The notes: a model not told the origin generated them from the letters alone. 64,000 nt of DNA from Halomonas dongshanensis (GCF_024790395.1 NZ_JAJISC010000007.1:124001-188000); one strand, 5' to 3'. Positions 10,062-19,987 are shown, numbered from the stretch's first letter. A program made the numbers and translations.

Positions 10062-10889
10062 CTATAATGTGGCTGATTGGCATTTCGGACAGAGGTAGAG
10101 GCGCCGGGAGCCTACCATGAGGCGTTCGATCACGCTGGCACAGCGGTGGCAAGCAAGTCCTGCCCGGTCGAAAACCGCAAAGCGCCACTGTCGTCGCGCT
10201 TCTCCGGCCGCTTGAGCCTGGGCCACCCAGGTCTCATCGTTGGTCACCCCCGCTTGTCGATAGGCACGCTGGGTCAAGGAAACGATAGCGTGGGAAAGGC
10301 GCTCAAGCTGAGCGGCATCGAGCGATGCCGGCGTTAGGTTGGGATGCAGCTCGGCGAAAAACAGAATCTCGGAGCGTAGGTAGTTCCCCAACCCCGCGAC
10401 GAGCCCTTGATCGAGCAATAATCCACCCAAACGGCGGCGGCGAAAACGCGGCAGCAACAGGCGTTCACGTACTTGCGTGGGGGTGAGGCCCTCGCTCAAC
10501 AGATCAGGCCCTAAGCGGGCCAAAAAAGGGTGAGTGTCGATATCCTCGGCCTGCCACAGCGACACATCGGAGGCGCTATATAGGCTTGCTGCCCTGCCCT
10601 CGGCCACGAGGCGCACGCGCAGCGAGCGCTGGGTATCGGGCAGCGCGTCGGCTTTATGCAGTTTCCAGACGCCATAGAGTTGGTTGTGCGAATAGAGCAC
10701 GTGCCCATCATCGAAGCGGATCAGCATGGCTTTGCCTCGCGTCTCCACGCGCTCTACGTGCCTGCCAAGCAGGCTTTCTGCGTGAGGCGAAAGCTCGGCA
10801 AAGGCAAACCACACTGCTTCGAGCGGCTTCCCATTGAGCTGACGCTCGATACGATCCGCCGCGCGGCGGATCTCTGGGCCTTCGGGCAT
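10062..10889 (-). CDS. nei: Endonuclease VIII (Nei) DNA glycosylase
   Basis: A 275-residue DNA glycosylase/AP lyase removing oxidised pyrimidines. The N terminus MPEGPEIRRAADRIE contains catalytic Pro2 and Glu3. The helix-two-turn-helix contains GLVAGLGNYLRSEILF. The C-terminal zinc finger reads CHRCASVIERLMVGSRRLYLCPKC. These features match Nei rather than MutM, whose start is MPELPEV. It lies downstream of uvrB on the same strand, separated by 58 bp, forming a DNA-repair neighbourhood. Confidence 0.92.
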   Translation of the reverse strand: MPEGPEIRRAADRIERQLNGKPLEAVWFAFAELSPHAESLLGRHVERVETRGKAMLIRFDDGHVLYSHNQLYGVWKLHKADALPDTQRSLRVRLVAEGRAASLYSASDVSLWQAEDIDTHPFLARLGPDLLSEGLTPTQVRERLLLPRFRRRRLGGLLLDQGLVAGLGNYLRSEILFFAELHPNLTPASLDAAQLERLSHAIVSLTQRAYRQAGVTNDETWVAQAQAAGEARRQWRFAVFDRAGLACHRCASVIERLMVGSRRLYLCPKCQSATL

Positions 10890-10947
10890 GTAACGCTCCT
10901 TGTTATGGCTGATATATCGTTGCGGCCATCGTCCTTGAACTCGTCTT

Positions 10948-12972
10948 TCATCCCAGCGCCAGCTGTCGCTCCTTTAACTGGCTGAGCTGGTCGCGCAGGC
11001 GGGCGGCTTCCTCGAATTCGAGGTTTTGTGCCGCTTCGAACATGCCGTCTTCGAGCTTGGCAATGGCATTTTGCAGCTCCTGTGGGCTCATCTGGGTAAC
11101 GTCGTAAATACCCTCGCGATCGGCCACTTTGCGCTCGCTACCCCGCTTGCGCGTGGCTTTTTTACCCGGCGCCTGCGCGGCTTCCATGATATCTGCCACC
11201 GAGCGCGTCACCGTCCGTGGGACGATACCGTGTTTCTCGTTGTGCTCCTGCTGCTTGGCCCGACGCCGCTCGGTCTCTTCCATCGCGCGACGCATCGAGT
11301 CGGTGATGCGGTCGGCGTAAAGAATCGCCTTGCCGTTGGCGTTACGCGCCGCGCGACCAATGGTCTGAATGAGCGAACGCTCAGCGCGCAGAAAGCCCTC
11401 TTTGTCGGCGTCCAGAATTGCCACCAAAGACACTTCGGGAATATCGAGCCCTTCGCGTAGTAAGTTGATGCCTACCAGCACGTCGAACTTGCCCAAACGC
11501 AAGTCGCGAATGATCTCCACCCGCTCGACCGTATCGATGTCCGAGTGCAGATAGCGCACGCGCACGTCGTGCTCGTCGAGGTACTCGGTCAGGTCTTCGG
11601 CCATGCGCTTGGTCAAAACGGTAACGAGTACACGCTCGCCTGCTTCGGTGCGCAGACGAATCTCGGAAAGAAGATCATCCACCTGAGTGGTGGCCGGGCG
11701 CACTTCGAGCTCAGGGTCGAGCAGGCCGGTTGGCCGAACTACCTGCTCGACCACCTGGCCCGCGTGCTCGGCCTCGTAAGGCCCGGGGGTCGCGGAGACG
11801 AAGATCGTCTGCGGGCAGATCGACTCCCACTCTTCGAACTTCATTGGCCGGTTATCCAGCGCCGATGGCAGACGGAAGCCGTACTCGACCAGCGTCTCTT
11901 TACGCGAGCGGTCGCCTTTGTACATGCCGCCCACCTGGGGCACGCTGACGTGGGACTCGTCGATGAACAGCAGTGCATCGTCGGGCAAGTAGTCGAAGAA
12001 GGTCGGCGGCGCTTGGCCGGGATTACGCCCGGAAAGATAGCGCGAGTAGTTTTCGATGCCGTTGCAGTAGCCAAGCTCCAGCATCATTTCGATATCGTAT
12101 AGCGTGCGCTGTTCCAGGCGCTGAGCCTCGACCAGACGATCGTTCTTACGCAGCCACTCCAACCGTTCCTTGAGTTCTGCCTTAATGGCGTCAATGGCAC
12201 CCAGGATCGTTTCGCGCGGGGTAACGTAGTGGCTCTTGGGGTAGATCGTCATCCGCGGCACCTGAGCGCGAATGTCGCCGGTGAGCGGATCGAACAGGCG
12301 GATGGAGTCGATTTCGTTGTCGAATAACTCCACGCGCACCGCTTCGTCTTCGGCATCGGCGGGGAAGATATCGATGACGTCACCGCGTACCCGGTAGGTG
12401 CCGCGGCGAAAATCCATGTCGTTACGCGTGTACTGCAGCTCGGCCAAACGGCGCAGGAAGCTGCGCTGGTCGATCAGCTCGCCACGCGTAAAGTGCAAGC
12501 GCATCTTGAGGTACTGGTCAGGATCCCCCAAGCCGTAGATCGCCGAGACCGATACCACGATCAGCGCATCACGCCGCTCTAACAGCGCTTTGGTGGCCGA
12601 GAGACGCATCTGCTCGATATGGTCATTGATCGAAGCGTCCTTCTCGATGAAGGTGTCCGACGACGGCACATAGGCCTCGGGCTGATAGTAGTCGTAGTAG
12701 GAGACGAAATACTCGACCGCGTTGTCGGGAAAAAACGCCTTGAACTCGCCGTAGAGCTGGGCTGCAAGCGTTTTGTTGGGCGCCATGACGATGGTCGGGC
12801 GCTGCAGCGACTCGACCACATTGGCCATCGTAAACGTCTTGCCCGACCCGGTTACCCCAAGCAGCGTTTGATGGGCGAGCCCTGATTCGAGCCCTCCGAT
12901 CAGCGATTTTATCGCCGTAGGCTGGTCACCGGCCGGCTCGAACTTGGATTGCAGTCGAAACGCTTTGCTCAT
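10948..12972 (-). CDS. uvrB: UvrB, excinuclease ABC subunit B
   Basis: A 674-residue damage-verifying helicase of nucleotide excision repair. Walker A is [15 protein letters not shown], the DNA-clamping beta-hairpin region is [21 protein letters not shown], the DEAD-like box reads [11 protein letters not shown] and helicase motif VI is [13 protein letters not shown]. The C-terminal UVR domain that contacts UvrC is [19 protein letters not shown]. Its ATG overlaps the stop of the upstream osmC-like gene (ATGA), so translation is probably coupled. Confidence 0.97.
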   Translation of the reverse strand: MSKAFRLQSKFEPAGDQPTAIKSLIGGLESGLAHQTLLGVTGSGKTFTMANVVESLQRPTIVMAPNKTLAAQLYGEFKAFFPDNAVEYFVSYYDYYQPEAYVPSSDTFIEKDASINDHIEQMRLSATKALLERRDALIVVSVSAIYGLGDPDQYLKMRLHFTRGELIDQRSFLRRLAELQYTRNDMDFRRGTYRVRGDVIDIFPADAEDEAVRVELFDNEIDSIRLFDPLTGDIRAQVPRMTIYPKSHYVTPRETILGAIDAIKAELKERLEWLRKNDRLVEAQRLEQRTLYDIEMMLELGYCNGIENYSRYLSGRNPGQAPPTFFDYLPDDALLFIDESHVSVPQVGGMYKGDRSRKETLVEYGFRLPSALDNRPMKFEEWESICPQTIFVSATPGPYEAEHAGQVVEQVVRPTGLLDPELEVRPATTQVDDLLSEIRLRTEAGERVLVTVLTKRMAEDLTEYLDEHDVRVRYLHSDIDTVERVEIIRDLRLGKFDVLVGINLLREGLDIPEVSLVAILDADKEGFLRAERSLIQTIGRAARNANGKAILYADRITDSMRRAMEETERRRAKQQEHNEKHGIVPRTVTRSVADIMEAAQAPGKKATRKRGSERKVADREGIYDVTQMSPQELQNAIAKLEDGMFEAAQNLEFEEAARLRDQLSQLKERQLALG

Positions 12973-13406
12973 CGTCTCTCCGTGGACGCGGTATGGGGGT
13001 TCAGCGCGGTATGCACATCGATCTCGGCAGCGGTCACCAAGCGATGTACGGGGCAGCGATGGCTTATTTCGAGCAGTCGCTGGCGCTGGGTCTCGTCTTC
13101 GATGCCATGCAAGGTCAAGACGACGTCGAGCCGGTAGTGGCCCTGGGGCTCCTGGCTGTCGTCACGGCTAATGGCGACTTCGACGCGCTCGAGCGGCCAG
13201 CCCTTGCGCGCCGCATACATCTGTACGGTGATTGCCTTGCAGGAAGCAATGGCAGCATCGAAGTAATCGTGAGGATCCGGCGCACTTCCCTCACCACCAA
13301 GCGCCTTGGGTACGTCGACGAAGAACTCCTCGCGCCCCGGCACCTGAACGCGCTGGCGATAGCCGCCCGCCGCTTCGGTGACGACGCTGATCGGCGCGCG
13401 GCTCAT
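12969..13406 (-). CDS. OsmC/Ohr-family protein
   Basis: A 145-residue OsmC-like protein ([33 protein letters not shown]). The family reduces organic hydroperoxides through two conserved Cys. Here the first Cys is seen in AIASCKAIT and a second in [10 protein letters not shown], so a thiol peroxidase site looks present. It overlaps uvrB downstream and the HMA-like gene upstream by 4 nt each, giving a three-gene, translationally coupled unit: HMA-like, osmC-like, uvrB. Confidence 0.88.
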   Translation of the reverse strand: MSRAPISVVTEAAGGYRQRVQVPGREEFFVDVPKALGGEGSAPDPHDYFDAAIASCKAITVQMYAARKGWPLERVEVAISRDDSQEPQGHYRLDVVLTLHGIEDETQRQRLLEISHRCPVHRLVTAAEIDVHTALNPHTASTERR

Positions 13407-13600
13407 GACACCTTCACCTTGAGTTTAAGCGCCGCCACCGCTTTGATCAGTTTGTCGCGTGATGCGCGCCCTTCTACCTCGGCGCCGTGACGCCCGACCT
13501 CGGCGCTTTCAACGCCGTCGACCATCATCAGTGCCGTAGTGATCGCATTGACCTGGTCGGCATTGTCGACGCCGCTAAACGTGAGTGATTGATAGGCCAT
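13403..13600 (-). CDS. HMA-like small protein lacking the CxxC metal motif
   Basis: A 65-residue protein with the beta-alpha-beta pattern of heavy-metal-associated domains: MAYQSLTFSGVDNADQVNAI, then MMVDGVESAEVGRHGAEVEG and ALKLKVKVS. The family's MxCxxC copper loop is replaced by FSGVDNAD, with no Cys anywhere, so classical copper binding is unlikely. It is the first gene of the unit with osmC-like and uvrB. The fold assignment is from pattern only. Confidence 0.72.
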   Translation of the reverse strand: MAYQSLTFSGVDNADQVNAITTALMMVDGVESAEVGRHGAEVEGRASRDKLIKAVAALKLKVKVS

Positions 13601-13768
13601 GCTGTGCTCCTCGTGCGGGTTCGGCGTCTTCGCCGAATGGGGTTTCGACCCTCCAGTCTAGCACGCTAACGGCTAGCGCCCCGCTTCACCCAGGAGCGGC
13701 TATGCAGCTTGCTTGCGCATGGTAGACTGGCCTTAACGTCACCAACGCTTACATAAGGAGATGACCGT

Positions 13769-14737
13769 ATGGCACTGCCTGCCTCCCTGAACGCCTCGGC
13801 AACGCTCGACCACTTGGCCGCGCTGGATATCAAGGGCCCCGATGCGGCCAAGTTTCTTCAAGGCCAGACCAGCGCTCAGGTCAACCTCGCCGATGGTCGC
13901 TTTGCCCCGCTCACCTGCTTCTGCACTCCCAAGGGACGCATGCTGGCCAACGCCTTAATGATGAAAGTGGGAGATGATCATCTTCGCTTGGCCTTGAGCC
14001 GTACGCTGGCCGAACCCTTGGCCCAGCACCTCAAGAAATTCGCCGCTTTCTATAAAACCGAACTGAGCATCGAGAACGGCATCGCCTTGGTCGGCGTCAT
14101 GGGCAGTGACGTTAGCGCCATTACTTCCGAATTAGCACTCTCCGCACTCGCCGATTGGGAGCAGCACAACATTGATGATGAACGCTTCGCCGTCGCCCTT
14201 CCCGGCGAGCGCCTGCTGCTTTGCCTTCCGTCAGATGATCTTGCTGCAACGACGCTGGGCGCCGATGTCGCCGCGTGGCAGTTGGCCGATATCGAGGCGG
14301 GGTTGGCTTGGCTTGAGGGTGAACAGTCAGACCAGTTTCTGCCCCAGATGTTCAATTGGGAGGCGCTGGGCGGCGTAAGCTTCAAGAAAGGCTGCTATAC
14401 CGGCCAAGAAGTGGTGGCCCGCGCGCATTTTCGCGGCCAGGTGAAAAAACGCCTCGCTCGGGCCCGCCTGGATCGCAACGAAATCCCAGCGCTAGGCAGC
14501 AGCGTCACCGATGCCAACGACAAAAGCGTAGGCGACGTGGTCGCTGCAGCTAAAAACACCGAAGGTACGGTCGATCTTCTCGCGGTCATGAGCACTAAAG
14601 CGATTGAGGCTAATGAAGCGCTCGCACTGGAAGGCGCGGCGGTAACGCTACTGCCCCTACCCTACGCCATCGAGCGCCGCGACCCGGAGCTGATTGCCGC
14701 CGCGATCAAGGAGCGCACGGCGCAGGTGCTGTCGTAA
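13769..14737 (+). CDS. ygfZ: YgfZ/GcvT-type folate-binding protein
   Basis: A 322-residue member of the YgfZ family, a tetrahydrofolate-binding relative of GcvT that supports assembly or repair of Fe-S enzymes. The hallmark K-G-C-Y-T-G-Q-E is present in VSFKKGCYTGQEVVARAHFRG, including the conserved Cys. The start follows AAGGAG at 6-10 nt. It is monocistronic and diverges from the HMA-osmC-uvrB unit. Its position near class I fumarase, an Fe-S enzyme, is suggestive but not evidence of a link. Confidence 0.93.
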   Translation: MALPASLNASATLDHLAALDIKGPDAAKFLQGQTSAQVNLADGRFAPLTCFCTPKGRMLANALMMKVGDDHLRLALSRTLAEPLAQHLKKFAAFYKTELSIENGIALVGVMGSDVSAITSELALSALADWEQHNIDDERFAVALPGERLLLCLPSDDLAATTLGADVAAWQLADIEAGLAWLEGEQSDQFLPQMFNWEALGGVSFKKGCYTGQEVVARAHFRGQVKKRLARARLDRNEIPALGSSVTDANDKSVGDVVAAAKNTEGTVDLLAVMSTKAIEANEALALEGAAVTLLPLPYAIERRDPELIAAAIKERTAQVLS

Positions 14738-14758
14738 GGCTGCGCTATTTAATTAAGG

Positions 14759-15523
14759 CTAAGGCTTAAGGCCGAACAGGAGCTCGGCCGTTTGGCTCGT
14801 TTGGCGTGCCACGGCTACTTCATCGACGCCACGTAGAATGGCGATATGGCGCGCCACCAGCGCAACGCGGCTAGGTTCGTTGCGCTGCCCCTGGTACCCC
14901 GCTAGCGGCATATCAGGGCTATCGGTTTCGAGCACGAAACTGTCGTCGGGCACCGCACGCACCGCCTCGTGCACCCGCTTGGCCCGCGCAAACGTCGTCA
15001 CTCCGCCAAAACCCAGCACGTAGCCAAGTTCGATGAAGCGCTGCGCCTGCTGAGCCGAGCCCGCAAAGGCATGAATCAATCCCCGCGCAGGCAGGTCTGC
15101 CTCCTTCAAGCACTTGGCAACTTGATCATTAGCCTGCACGCAGTGGACGACGATAGGAAGGTTGAAGCGTTTGGCTAGCGCTAGCTGGGACTCGAAGTAG
15201 TGCCATTGGCGTGAGAGGGTGTCATCGAAGCGCGCATCGATACCGCACTCGCCAAGCCCGACCACGTCGGGGTGCGCGTCGAGCATTTCTGCCAGCGCAT
15301 CGAGGTCGGCATCACGATGGGCATCGATGAAGTAAGGATGTAGCCCCAAGGCCACGCTAACGTCGCGTCGCTCCCCCAGCGCCAGCACGCGCTTCCAGTG
15401 CGCGCGCTGGGTACCCGGCACGACGAAGTGACCAACGCCCACTTTTCTCGCCGCCTCGATGACCGCCTCACGGTCGGCATCGAAGTCGGAAAAGTCGAGA
15501 TGGCAGTGGGCGTCGATCAGCAC
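14759..15523 (-). CDS. TatD-family metal-dependent hydrolase
   Basis: A 254-residue TIM-barrel hydrolase of the TatD DNase family. The first metal site is LIDAHCHLDFSDFD, with further ligands at GLGECGIDARFD (Glu), PIVVHCVQA (His), GLIHAFAG (His) and ETDSPDMP (Asp). Members act as 3'-5' DNases or D-aminoacyl-type hydrolases; the substrate is not assigned. It lies 24 bp downstream of prfC on the same strand, so the two may be cotranscribed. Confidence 0.88.
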   Translation of the reverse strand: MLIDAHCHLDFSDFDADREAVIEAARKVGVGHFVVPGTQRAHWKRVLALGERRDVSVALGLHPYFIDAHRDADLDALAEMLDAHPDVVGLGECGIDARFDDTLSRQWHYFESQLALAKRFNLPIVVHCVQANDQVAKCLKEADLPARGLIHAFAGSAQQAQRFIELGYVLGFGGVTTFARAKRVHEAVRAVPDDSFVLETDSPDMPLAGYQGQRNEPSRVALVARHIAILRGVDEVAVARQTSQTAELLFGLKP

Positions 15524-15547
15524 AGGAGCCTCCTCAAGAGCGCCTTG

Positions 15548-17137
15548 TTAGTGCTCCCGCGTGGGCTGGAAGCGTACATCGGGCCAACGCTCTTGGGTCA
15601 TCTGCAGATTGACCCGCGTAGGAGCAATGTAGGTCAGGTAGCCACCGCCGTCGATGGCGAGGTTGGTGCTGGCCTTACGCTTGAACTCTTCGAGCATCTT
15701 GGCATCGTCGCAGTAGACCCAGCGAGCGGTCTGAACGTTCACCCCTTCGTAGATACAGTCGACCTTGTACTCCTCCTTCAGGCGGTGGGCAACAACATCA
15801 AACTGCAGCGTACCCACGGCGCCCAGGATCAGATCATTGTTGTCCATCGGCATGAACACCTGGGTCGCCCCCTCTTCTGAGAGCTGCTGCAGACCTTTTT
15901 GCAGTGCCTTCATTTTCAGCGGGTCTTTCAGGCGCACGCGCTTGAATAGCTCTGGGGCAAAGTGAGGAATGCCGGTGAAGCGCATGTCCTCGCCCTGAGT
16001 GAAGGTATCGCCGATCTGGATGGTGCCGTGGTTGTGCAGGCCGATGATGTCGCCCGGCCATGCCTCTTCCACATGGGCGCGATCCGACGCCATGAAGGTC
16101 AAGGCGTCGGCGATCTTGACGTCTTTGCCAATCCGCACGTGACGCATCTTCATGTTCTTTTCGTATTTTCCCGAGCAAACCCGTAAAAAGGCGATGCGGT
16201 CGCGGTGATTCGGGTCCATATTGGCCTGAATCTTGAAGACGAAGCCGGTAAAGCGCTCGTCCTGGGCAGGCACCTCGCGGGTATCGGTTTCACGCGGCTG
16301 AGGCGGCGGCGCGTATTCGACGAAACCATCGAGCATCTCGCGCACGCCGAAGTTACCCATGGCCGTACCGAAGTAGACCGGCGTTAGCTCACCGCGACGG
16401 TAGCTTTCCAGATCGAATTCGTGAGAAGCGCCGCGCACCAGCTCGACTTCCATGCGCAGCTCCTCGGCGGCCTCTTCGCCAAGCACGCGGTCGACCTCGG
16501 GGTTGTCGAGGCCCTCGATGCGCTTGTCGTCGGGAATGCGGTTACCCTGCCCCTGGGTGTAGAGGTGAAGTACATCATTGTAGAGGTGATAAACGCCCTT
16601 GAAGTGACGACCCATGCCAATCGGCCAGGTCATCGGCGCGCACTGGATGTTGAGCACCGTTTCGACTTCATCCATCACCTCGATGGGGTCACGAATGTCG
16701 CGGTCCATCTTGTTGATGAAGGTGAGAATCGGCGTGGTACGCAGACGACACACTTCCATCAGTTTGACGGTACGGTCCTCGACGCCCTTGGCGCCATCGA
16801 TCACCATCAGCGCAGAGTCGACGGCCGTAAGCGTGCGGTAGGTGTCTTCGGAGAAGTCCTCGTGCCCAGGCGTATCCAGCAGGTTGACGATGCGGCCACC
16901 GTAGGGAAACTGCATCACCGAGGTCGTCACCGAGATCCCCCGCTCCTGCTCCATCTTCATCCAGTCCGAGGTCGCGTGACGGTCGTTACGCTTGCTCTTC
17001 ACCGACCCCGCTAGCTGAATGGCATTCCCAAACAGCAGCATCTTCTCGGTAATCGTGGTCTTACCCGCATCGGGGTGAGAGATGATCGCAAAGGTGCGTC
17101 GAAGCTCGGCCTCTTGGGCCAATTGCGCGTCTTTCAT
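15548..17137 (-). CDS. prfC: Peptide chain release factor 3 (RF3)
   Basis: A 529-residue translational GTPase that recycles RF1/RF2 from the ribosome. GTPase motifs are G1 [13 protein letters not shown], the G2 region, G3 [18 protein letters not shown] and G4 FINKMDRD. The RF3-specific segments [11 protein letters not shown] and [31 protein letters not shown] are clear. Length matches E. coli RF3. Confidence 0.97.
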   Translation of the reverse strand: MKDAQLAQEAELRRTFAIISHPDAGKTTITEKMLLFGNAIQLAGSVKSKRNDRHATSDWMKMEQERGISVTTSVMQFPYGGRIVNLLDTPGHEDFSEDTYRTLTAVDSALMVIDGAKGVEDRTVKLMEVCRLRTTPILTFINKMDRDIRDPIEVMDEVETVLNIQCAPMTWPIGMGRHFKGVYHLYNDVLHLYTQGQGNRIPDDKRIEGLDNPEVDRVLGEEAAEELRMEVELVRGASHEFDLESYRRGELTPVYFGTAMGNFGVREMLDGFVEYAPPPQPRETDTREVPAQDERFTGFVFKIQANMDPNHRDRIAFLRVCSGKYEKNMKMRHVRIGKDVKIADALTFMASDRAHVEEAWPGDIIGLHNHGTIQIGDTFTQGEDMRFTGIPHFAPELFKRVRLKDPLKMKALQKGLQQLSEEGATQVFMPMDNNDLILGAVGTLQFDVVAHRLKEEYKVDCIYEGVNVQTARWVYCDDAKMLEEFKRKASTNLAIDGGGYLTYIAPTRVNLQMTQERWPDVRFQPTREH

Positions 17138-17367
17138 CTTGCCTCAGCTAAACTAGGTACTCAGCCATGCATCCAAGCGTGCGCTTGCTATTGGCTAGGG
17201 ATTCGAAGTGGGCGAGATTGTAACGTTACGGCGCATTCGGTGCTATGTTCATTCCCACTTCCCTAGTGCAGACGATATTGCACACGAGCAGAGAGATCTT
17301 TTGCTCCCCCTATCTAATTCATAGCTAAATGCGTTATTTTGAGAGCATGAAGATTATGAGGTGCATC

Positions 17368-17565
17368 ATGAAACTCATCGACTACGTAAAAGCTGCCAGC
17401 TCAATCAGCATCTTTCCGCGTAAAAGGAAATTAATAGAGCCCATCACGTTTACACATAACGGCAACGACGCAGCGGCCATGCAGAGCGATTTTCTGAAAG
17501 TTGGACAAGATATGCAGATGGCAATGGAACGCTATGGACGACAGCAACAGCTCCCGCACCACTGA
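17368..17565 (+). CDS. Small protein of unknown function paired with DUF2335 gene
   Basis: A 65-residue protein (MKLIDYVKAASS, then FTHNGNDAAAMQSDFLKVGQDMQMAM). I do not recognise a family. I chose the ATG at 17368 because GAGGTG lies 6-7 nt upstream; earlier in-frame ATGs at 17329, 17347 and 17356 have weaker sites. It has no signal peptide or membrane segment. Its last 32 nt overlap the next gene in another frame, so the two are almost certainly translated together. Confidence 0.6.
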   Translation: MKLIDYVKAASSISIFPRKRKLIEPITFTHNGNDAAAMQSDFLKVGQDMQMAMERYGRQQQLPHH

Positions 17566-17989
17566 ATTTTCTCCAGACCTTCAGCGCTCGGAAACCGACA
17601 AGCGGCCTCGCTCGCTAGAAGCCAGGAGCGTCACCTACTCAGGCCCGCTCCCTCCTTCAGCTGAGATGGAGCGCTATGAATCGATCACCCCGGGCGCGGC
17701 AGACCGCATCTTGACTATGGCGGAGCAGCAACAGCGCCATCGACATATACAGGAAACCCAAGAAAACGAAGCGAACCTACGCATCGCCGATTCCAATATC
17801 CGCACTCAGGATGCGAACATCCAAGAAATACGCCGCGGGCAGTGGATGGGCTTTATTCTTGGCCTTACTTTTTTGGGCGTCACCACCACTCTCGGACTTC
17901 ATGGGCACGAGATAGCAGCCTCAGTACTTGGCCTAGGCGGCGTCGCTGCTGTTGCCACCGTGTTCATTAAGGTGCGCAGTAAGCAGTAG
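17534..17989 (+). CDS. DUF2335-family predicted membrane protein
   Basis: A 151-residue protein with three parts. There is a polar N terminus, then the DUF2335-type stretch YESITPGAADRILTMAEQQQRHRHIQE running into a polar, probably coiled helix with ADSNIRTQDANIQEIRRGQ. Two C-terminal membrane segments follow (WMGFILGLTFLGVTTTLGL and IAASVLGLGGVAAVATVFI) with a short basic tail. The ATG at 17534 inside the upstream gene has GGA about 8 nt before it. Function is unknown; such genes recur in mobile and accessory regions. Confidence 0.78.
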   Translation: MDDSNSSRTTEFSPDLQRSETDKRPRSLEARSVTYSGPLPPSAEMERYESITPGAADRILTMAEQQQRHRHIQETQENEANLRIADSNIRTQDANIQEIRRGQWMGFILGLTFLGVTTTLGLHGHEIAASVLGLGGVAAVATVFIKVRSKQ

Positions 17990-18003
17990 AATTTACCACC
18001 ACA

Positions 18004-18037
18004 ACGCAAGAAGCGCCTGATGAGGCGCTTCTTGCGT
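18004..18037. terminator. Long hairpin between DUF2335 gene and dadA-like gene
   Basis: A perfect 14-bp stem (18004-18017 with 18024-18037) and a 6-nt loop lie between convergent genes. Neither side carries a strong T-run, so it may act as a weak bidirectional terminator or an RNA 3'-end stabiliser. Confidence 0.6.
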
Positions 18038-18054
18038 ATAGGGCTAGCTAAATT

Positions 18055-19296
18055 CTAGAAACGATCAGCGCGGAAGGGGCGCATGTCGATCTCGGTGGGG
18101 GCGCCGTCCATCATGTCGGCGAGGAGCTGTCCGGTTGCGGGGCCCAGGGTAAAGCCCTGGTGGCCGTGGCCGAAGGCGAGCCAGAGCCCTTTGTGGTTGG
18201 GCGCCGGGCCGATGACCGGTTTCATATCGGGCAAGCAAGGGCGAGCGCCCTTCCAGGCTTTCGGGTCGCGCCGCTCATCGAGCGGAAAGATCGAACGGGC
18301 GACGTTTTCGGCGGCGGCGAGCTGATGCTCGTCGGCAGGCGCGTCCAAACGGTCGAGCTCGGCGCCGGTGGTCAGGCGCACTCCTGCGTTCATTGGCGCC
18401 AGCAGATACCCCACCTCGGCATCCATTAACCAGTTATGCAGCTTGGTGTCAGGCTGCGTCGAGTAGTGCATATGGTAGCCGCGCTTGACGAAGGTGGGGA
18501 AATCGTAGCCGAGCGCCTTGAGCCATTCGCCCGACCAGGGCCCCAAAGCAACGACGACCTGATCGGCTGGCTGAGCACCCTCGGCGGTTTGTACTTGCCA
18601 ACCCTCGCCATCCTGCTCGAGGGCATGGATATCGCTTTGCAGAATACGCCCACCGGCAGCGACGAAAGCATCGGCGTAAGCAGCTACCAGCGCTCCCGGA
18701 TCAGCGACTGTCCAGGGGTCGAGCCAGTGGATGGCGCCAATGATCTCTTTACCCAAATTGGGCTCTTTGGCCTCGACGCCTTGGCGGTCGAGTACGTTGA
18801 ACTGCACGCCATAGAGGTCGCGTGCCTCGTTGGCCTCCTTGACGCGTTTATCCAGGCGCTCTTGGGTACGGTAAATCTCGAGCCAGCCCTCACGACGCAC
18901 GAGGTGGTCGGCCTTGGCCGCTTCGATCATCGGCCCATGAGCTTTGAGGCAAAGCTGAATCAGTGAGGCATACTCAGGCACGATCTTACGATAGTGGCGC
19001 CCGCCCGAATGGTGCCAGTAGCTCAGCAGCGGAGAGGCGGCATTGACCATTCCCGCAGGACGATAGCGAATATCCACGCGCCGGTTGGGCAGCACGCTCA
19101 AGATCGTCTTGACGTCACGCGGGAAAGGATACGGCCGTACCGCTTCGCGCTGGATGATCCCGGCATTGCCGAAGGAAGTTTCACGGCCGGGCTGCCGACG
19201 GTCGATCAAGGTGACCGCTTCGCCCCGCTGCTGCAGGTGCCAGGCAATGCTCACCCCAACCATGCCCGCTCCCAGTACTACCGTTTGACGCGCCAT
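18055..19296 (-). CDS. dadA: D-amino acid dehydrogenase (FAD-dependent, DadA-like)
   Basis: A 413-residue FAD oxidoreductase of the DadA/glycine oxidase family. It oxidises D-amino acids to keto acids and passes electrons to the respiratory chain. The FAD Rossmann motif is VVLGAGMVGVSIAWHLQQRGEAVTLID at the N terminus, and the C-terminal FAD contact is LWLAFGHGHQGFTLGPATGQL. I placed the start at MARQTVV, preceded by AGGAGAGG, not at the 57-codon longer open frame. The exact substrate is not proven. Confidence 0.87.
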   Translation of the reverse strand: MARQTVVLGAGMVGVSIAWHLQQRGEAVTLIDRRQPGRETSFGNAGIIQREAVRPYPFPRDVKTILSVLPNRRVDIRYRPAGMVNAASPLLSYWHHSGGRHYRKIVPEYASLIQLCLKAHGPMIEAAKADHLVRREGWLEIYRTQERLDKRVKEANEARDLYGVQFNVLDRQGVEAKEPNLGKEIIGAIHWLDPWTVADPGALVAAYADAFVAAGGRILQSDIHALEQDGEGWQVQTAEGAQPADQVVVALGPWSGEWLKALGYDFPTFVKRGYHMHYSTQPDTKLHNWLMDAEVGYLLAPMNAGVRLTTGAELDRLDAPADEHQLAAAENVARSIFPLDERRDPKAWKGARPCLPDMKPVIGPAPNHKGLWLAFGHGHQGFTLGPATGQLLADMMDGAPTEIDMRPFRADRF

Positions 19297-19685
19297 CTCA
19301 GCCTCTCCTACCACCGTGAACACACATCGGCGGTCGATCCGCCAACGTCTTGAAAGCGTAGTAGAAAGTAGCACTTGCGCAGAAAACTTAATACGGTGGA
19401 AAGCGCTTTTTTCCGCCCTTAAACTGGCCTTAACATCCAAATCATATGGCAAAATCAGGCTTTTCACCTAGCCAGTAGGTTATCAGCCACAATATCTCAT
19501 GCCGAACGCGATCTTAAGCGAAAAACACGCATACGGAAGGGAGGAAGATGGATAAAAATAAATAGATAAAAAGAGGGAGTAAGCAGACGAAAAATAGACA
19601 GCGACTTGAAGTCCGCGATAAGCGCTTTGAAGGTGCTTTAAAAAAGGAAGAGAAGCAGTAAGGAAAAAACTAAAACATGAGGTTA
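19297..19685. other. Intergenic region with a purine-rich plus strand
   Basis: 389 bp between dadA-like and the tRNA-His 3' end. It should hold the dadA promoter near 19300-19480 and the 3' trailer of the tRNA transcript. From about 19520 to 19670 the plus strand is strikingly rich in A and G (GAAGGGAGGAAGATGG, AAAAAGAGGGAG), so the tRNA precursor's 3' tail would be pyrimidine-rich with several U-runs. I see no credible gene here. Confidence 0.5.
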
Positions 19686-19761
19686 TGGGGTGGATGATGG
19701 GGATCGAACCCACGACCACCGGAGCCACAATCCGGGGCTCTACCACTGAGCTACATCCACC
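19686..19761 (-). tRNA. tRNA-His (GTG), copy 1
   Basis: A 76-nt gene on the minus strand from GGTGGATGTAGCTCAG to CCACCCCA with encoded CCA. The anticodon loop is TTGTGGC, anticodon GTG. The T-loop is GGTTCGATCCC. The sequence is identical to the neighbouring copy. Confidence 0.96.
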
Positions 19762-19788
19762 ATAACCTGGGGAGGGTCTGCGTTGTCA

Positions 19789-19864
19789 TGGGGTGGATGA
19801 TGGGGATCGAACCCACGACCACCGGAGCCACAATCCGGGGCTCTACCACTGAGCTACATCCACC
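19789..19864 (-). tRNA. tRNA-His (GTG), copy 2
   Basis: Identical in sequence to the copy at 19686-19761, with encoded CCA, separated by 27 bp. Read on the minus strand it precedes copy 1, following tRNA-Arg. Confidence 0.96.
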
Positions 19865-19910
19865 ATTGACAATACAGCGCTTGATCATGCTTAGGTTGGC
19901 ACCCATCGAA

Positions 19911-19987
19911 TGGCACGCCCAGCAGGACTCGAACCCGCAACCTACGGCTTAGAAGGCCGTTGCTCTATCCGGTTGAGCTATGGGCGC
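19911..19987 (-). tRNA. tRNA-Arg (TCT)
   Basis: A 77-nt gene from GCGCCCATAGCTCAACCGG to GGGCGTGCCA with encoded CCA. The anticodon loop is CTTCTAA, anticodon TCT. Confidence 0.95.

Noticed and set aside
19483..19746. 87-residue minus-strand ORF ending in a hydrophobic stretch
   Set aside because: Its first part lies inside tRNA-His copy 1 and the rest is a translation of the low-complexity trailer.
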